Part shown: positions 62,281-64,000 of the stretch, in pieces
How positions within the stretch are numbered: position 1 is the stretch's first letter
Layout: every line of letters begins with the position of its first letter
Source: Dechloromonas sp. A34
GTDB taxonomy: Bacteria > Pseudomonadota > Gammaproteobacteria > Burkholderiales > Rhodocyclaceae
Assembly: GCF_026261605.1 (NCBI RefSeq)
Contig: NZ_CP102486.1
Span: 1,798,001 to 1,862,000, forward strand
Direction of reading: 5' to 3'
DNA length: 64,000 nt
Notes under the pieces: model-generated
Told to the model about the DNA's origin: nothing
The model's database searches: none
What the model saw: only the letters and a program-made list of their open reading frames with translations
Translations under genes and position numbers: made by a program

Positions 62281-63030
62281 TCAGGCGCGGTGATTCATCA
62301 GGGCTTTAAGCCCATTCACATTCAGGATCCGGATGTGCTTTTGCTGGACGGCGATGTAGCCTTCTTCCTGGAATTTCGAGAAGGCGCGCGACACGGTTTC
62401 CAGCTTGAGGCCGAGATAACTGCCAATTTCCTCGCGCGTCATGCGCAGGTAGAACTCGGCATGCGAAAAGCCGCGCGCCGTGAAGCGCTGCGACAAATTC
62501 AGCAGGAAGGCAGCGAGCCGCTCCTCGGCGCGCATCGTGCCGAGCAGCATCATCACGCCGTGGTCACGAACGATCTCGCGGCTCATCACCTTGTGGAAAT
62601 GATGCTGCAGATTGTGGATCTCGCGCGACAGACTTTCCAGACGGGAGAAGGGAATCGAGCAGATTTCGCTGTCTTCGAGGGCGATCGCGTTACAAGTGTG
62701 GTGCTCGGTGCTGATGCCGTCGAGGCCAAGCAGTTCGCCGGCCATCTGGAATCCGGTTACCTGATCGCGGCCGTCTTCGAGCAGCACGTCGGTCTTGAAG
62801 AAACCGCTGCGAATCGCGTAGATGGCATCGAACGGCTCGCCGGCCCGGTACAGGTGATCGCCGCGCTTTATGCGGCGACGGGTGGAAACCAGATCGTCGA
62901 GACGCTCCAGTTCTTCCAGTGTCAGCCCGAAGGGCAAGCAGAGTTCGCGCAGGTTACAATTTGAACAGGCTGTCTTGATTACGGACAGCGTGATATCTTG
63001 ATTCAGCGGGGTTATTTGAGGCATTGGCAA
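62281..63030 (-). CDS. fnr: Oxygen-sensing transcriptional regulator FNR/ANR
   Basis: 249 residues. N-terminal Cys22, Cys25 and Cys31 (ACSNCNLRELCLPFG) with a fourth Cys113 (EHHTCNAIA) are the ligands of the oxygen-labile 4Fe-4S cluster. The cNMP-like beta-roll (~45-150), dimer helix and HTH (~185-240) with REEIGSYLGLKLETVSRAFSKFQEEG hold the E..SR contact residues. It activates anaerobic genes by binding TTGAT-N4-ATCAA sites. One such site lies 12 bases before its own start and also serves divergent hemN. The boxes at 6665 and 63042 are likely targets. Confidence 0.93.
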   Translation of the reverse strand: MPMPQITPLNQDITLSVIKTACSNCNLRELCLPFGLTLEELERLDDLVSTRRRIKRGDHLYRAGEPFDAIYAIRSGFFKTDVLLEDGRDQVTGFQMAGELLGLDGISTEHHTCNAIALEDSEICSIPFSRLESLSREIHNLQHHFHKVMSREIVRDHGVMMLLGTMRAEERLAAFLLNLSQRFTARGFSHAEFYLRMTREEIGSYLGLKLETVSRAFSKFQEEGYIAVQQKHIRILNVNGLKALMNHRA

Positions 63031-63041
63031 CCTGAGTTCGC

Positions 63042-63055
63042 TTGATCCATGTCAA
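63042..63055. promoter_or_regulatory. FNR box between fnr and hemN
   Basis: TTGATCCATGTCAA, one base from the palindromic consensus. It is 55 bases before the hemN ATG and 12 before the fnr ATG, allowing activation of hemN and repression of fnr from one site. Confidence 0.8.
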
Positions 63056-63109
63056 CCACAAAATCGCGCCTACCGAACATAATCCATCCACCTTCTGGCG
63101 GCATGTCCA

Positions 63110-64000
63110 ATGAATTTCGCAACTGAAAACCTCGTCTTCGATCCACAGATCATTCGCCGCTTCGATGTGAACGGCCCACGCTACACGTCATATCCGACGG
63201 CTGACCGCTTTGTCGAAGCTTTCGACTCGGACGCTGCCAAGCTCTGGCTGGGCAAACGCAATATCGGCGGCATCAGTCGACCTCTGTCATTATACTTCCA
63301 CATCCCCTTCTGTAACACCATCTGCTATTACTGTGCCTGTAACAAGATCATCACCAAGGATCACGGACGCAGCGCCAAGTACTTGAAATACCTGGCAAAA
63401 GAGCTCGATTTGCAGAGCGCCAGCCTCGAAGGCAGGGATGGCGAACATGAGGTGATTCAGCTGCATTGGGGCGGCGGCACGCCGACCTTCCTGTCGCACG
63501 ACGAGATGCGCTTGTTGATGGGCGAGACGAGGAAGCACTTCAAATTGCTCGACGGCGGCGAGTACTCGATCGAAGTTGATCCGCGCAAGGTTGATTACGA
63601 AACGGTCGCCCTGCTCGGCGAACTCGGCTTCAACCGGATGAGCATCGGGGTCCAGGATTTCGACGAGCGCGTCCAGGTTGCGGTCAACCGCGTGCAGAGC
63701 GAGGAAGAAACCTACAACGTGGTCAAGGCGGCGCGGGCCAACGGGTTCAAGTCGATTTCGGTCGATCTGATCTACGGCCTGCCGCACCAGTCGGTGATGG
63801 GCTTCAACCGCACGCTGGAACGCGTGCTGGCGATGGACCCGGAACGCCTGTCGATCTACAACTACGCGCATATGCCCAGCTTGTTCAAGCCGCAGCGCCG
63901 GATCGCCGAACCCGATCTGCCGTCGGCCGATACCAAGTTGCAGATTCTGGCGCTGGCCATCAAGAAACTGACCGAAGCCGGTTACGTCTTCATCGGCATG
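63110..64000 (+). CDS. hemN: Oxygen-independent coproporphyrinogen III oxidase HemN, 3' end beyond window
   Basis: 297 codons are visible from ATG 63110 to the window edge with no stop; the full enzyme is about 455-460 residues. FDPQIIRRFDVNGPRYTSYPTADRF, the radical SAM site CNTICYYCACNK (CxxxCxxC-x-C, ~64-72), LHWGGGTPTFLSHDEM, SIEVDPRKVDYETVALLGELGFNRMSIGVQDFD and DLIYGLPHQS are canonical. It decarboxylates coproporphyrinogen III without oxygen, keeping haem synthesis going in anaerobiosis. The FNR box upstream fits that use. An ATG at 63103 is out of frame. Confidence 0.95.
   Translation, partial: MNFATENLVFDPQIIRRFDVNGPRYTSYPTADRFVEAFDSDAAKLWLGKRNIGGISRPLSLYFHIPFCNTICYYCACNKIITKDHGRSAKYLKYLAKELDLQSASLEGRDGEHEVIQLHWGGGTPTFLSHDEMRLLMGETRKHFKLLDGGEYSIEVDPRKVDYETVALLGELGFNRMSIGVQDFDERVQVAVNRVQSEEETYNVVKAARANGFKSISVDLIYGLPHQSVMGFNRTLERVLAMDPERLSIYNYAHMPSLFKPQRRIAEPDLPSADTKLQILALAIKKLTEAGYVFIGM

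Overview
The window reads as chromosome of a GC-rich, facultatively anaerobic Gram-negative bacterium, most likely a betaproteobacterium of the Rhodocyclales (Dechloromonas/Azonexus-like). That placement is inference from gene content: PQQ-dependent alcohol oxidation, tetrathionate reductase, many c-type cytochromes, FNR with anaerobic HemN, and abundant c-di-GMP signalling. I saw no phage, transposase, CRISPR array, rRNA or tRNA.

Layout. 1-5.6 kb: truncated cytochrome b561, an unknown membrane protein, a soluble PQQ sugar dehydrogenase, then a leftward aldehyde dehydrogenase - DUF779 - cytochrome c group behind a sigma-54 promoter. 5.9-6.7 kb: a small secreted unknown behind a c-di-GMP-I riboswitch and an FNR box. 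6.7-14.3 kb: NhaD with divergent NhaR, a patatin, two exported aldo/keto reductases flanking an F420-reductase-like protein, and an ATP/ADP-carrier-like MFS protein. 14.5-19.4 kb: HD-GYP phosphodiesterase, PAS kinase, hemerythrin and PAS-Crp proteins. 19.5-29.8 kb: the centrepiece, a PQQ alcohol dehydrogenase with a lanthanide-type active site plus cytochrome c and Cache protein, divergent from SoxYZ-like carrier, metallo-hydrolase, TonB, TonB-dependent receptor and a MoxYX-like two-component system. 29.8-35.9 kb: proline iminopeptidase, ethylbenzene-dehydrogenase-type cytochrome, B12-radical SAM protein, LuxR-PAS-kinase fusion. 36.1-43.5 kb: ttrBCA with ttrR and a frameshifted ttrS. 43.6-51.4 kb: methyltransferase, NhaP-type antiporter, small unknowns, FIST-kinase-EAL module. 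51.5-54.4 kb: four unknown genes in less GC-rich DNA. 54.7-60.2 kb: pqqE-B-C-A-D and a PqqU-like TonB receptor. 60.4-64 kb: sigma-54 porin, DUF302 protein, fnr and divergent hemN (cut by the window end).

How it fits together. The pqq operon makes the cofactor and may also encode its re-uptake receptor. The dehydrogenase would oxidise alcohols in the periplasm, pass electrons to cytochrome c, and the aldehyde dehydrogenase would take the product. Good -24/-12 promoters precede the dehydrogenase, the divergent SoxYZ operon and the aldehyde dehydrogenase. The first two share a central candidate activator site, which has a partial match upstream of the third. This suggests one sigma-54 regulon whose activator lies outside the window. 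Anaerobic life is represented by FNR, HemN and tetrathionate reductase.

Three genes (hemerythrin/PAS-Crp, Cache protein, ttrS) are each interrupted by an apparent single-base deletion in or beside a short G or C run. These may be real lesions or sequencing errors.
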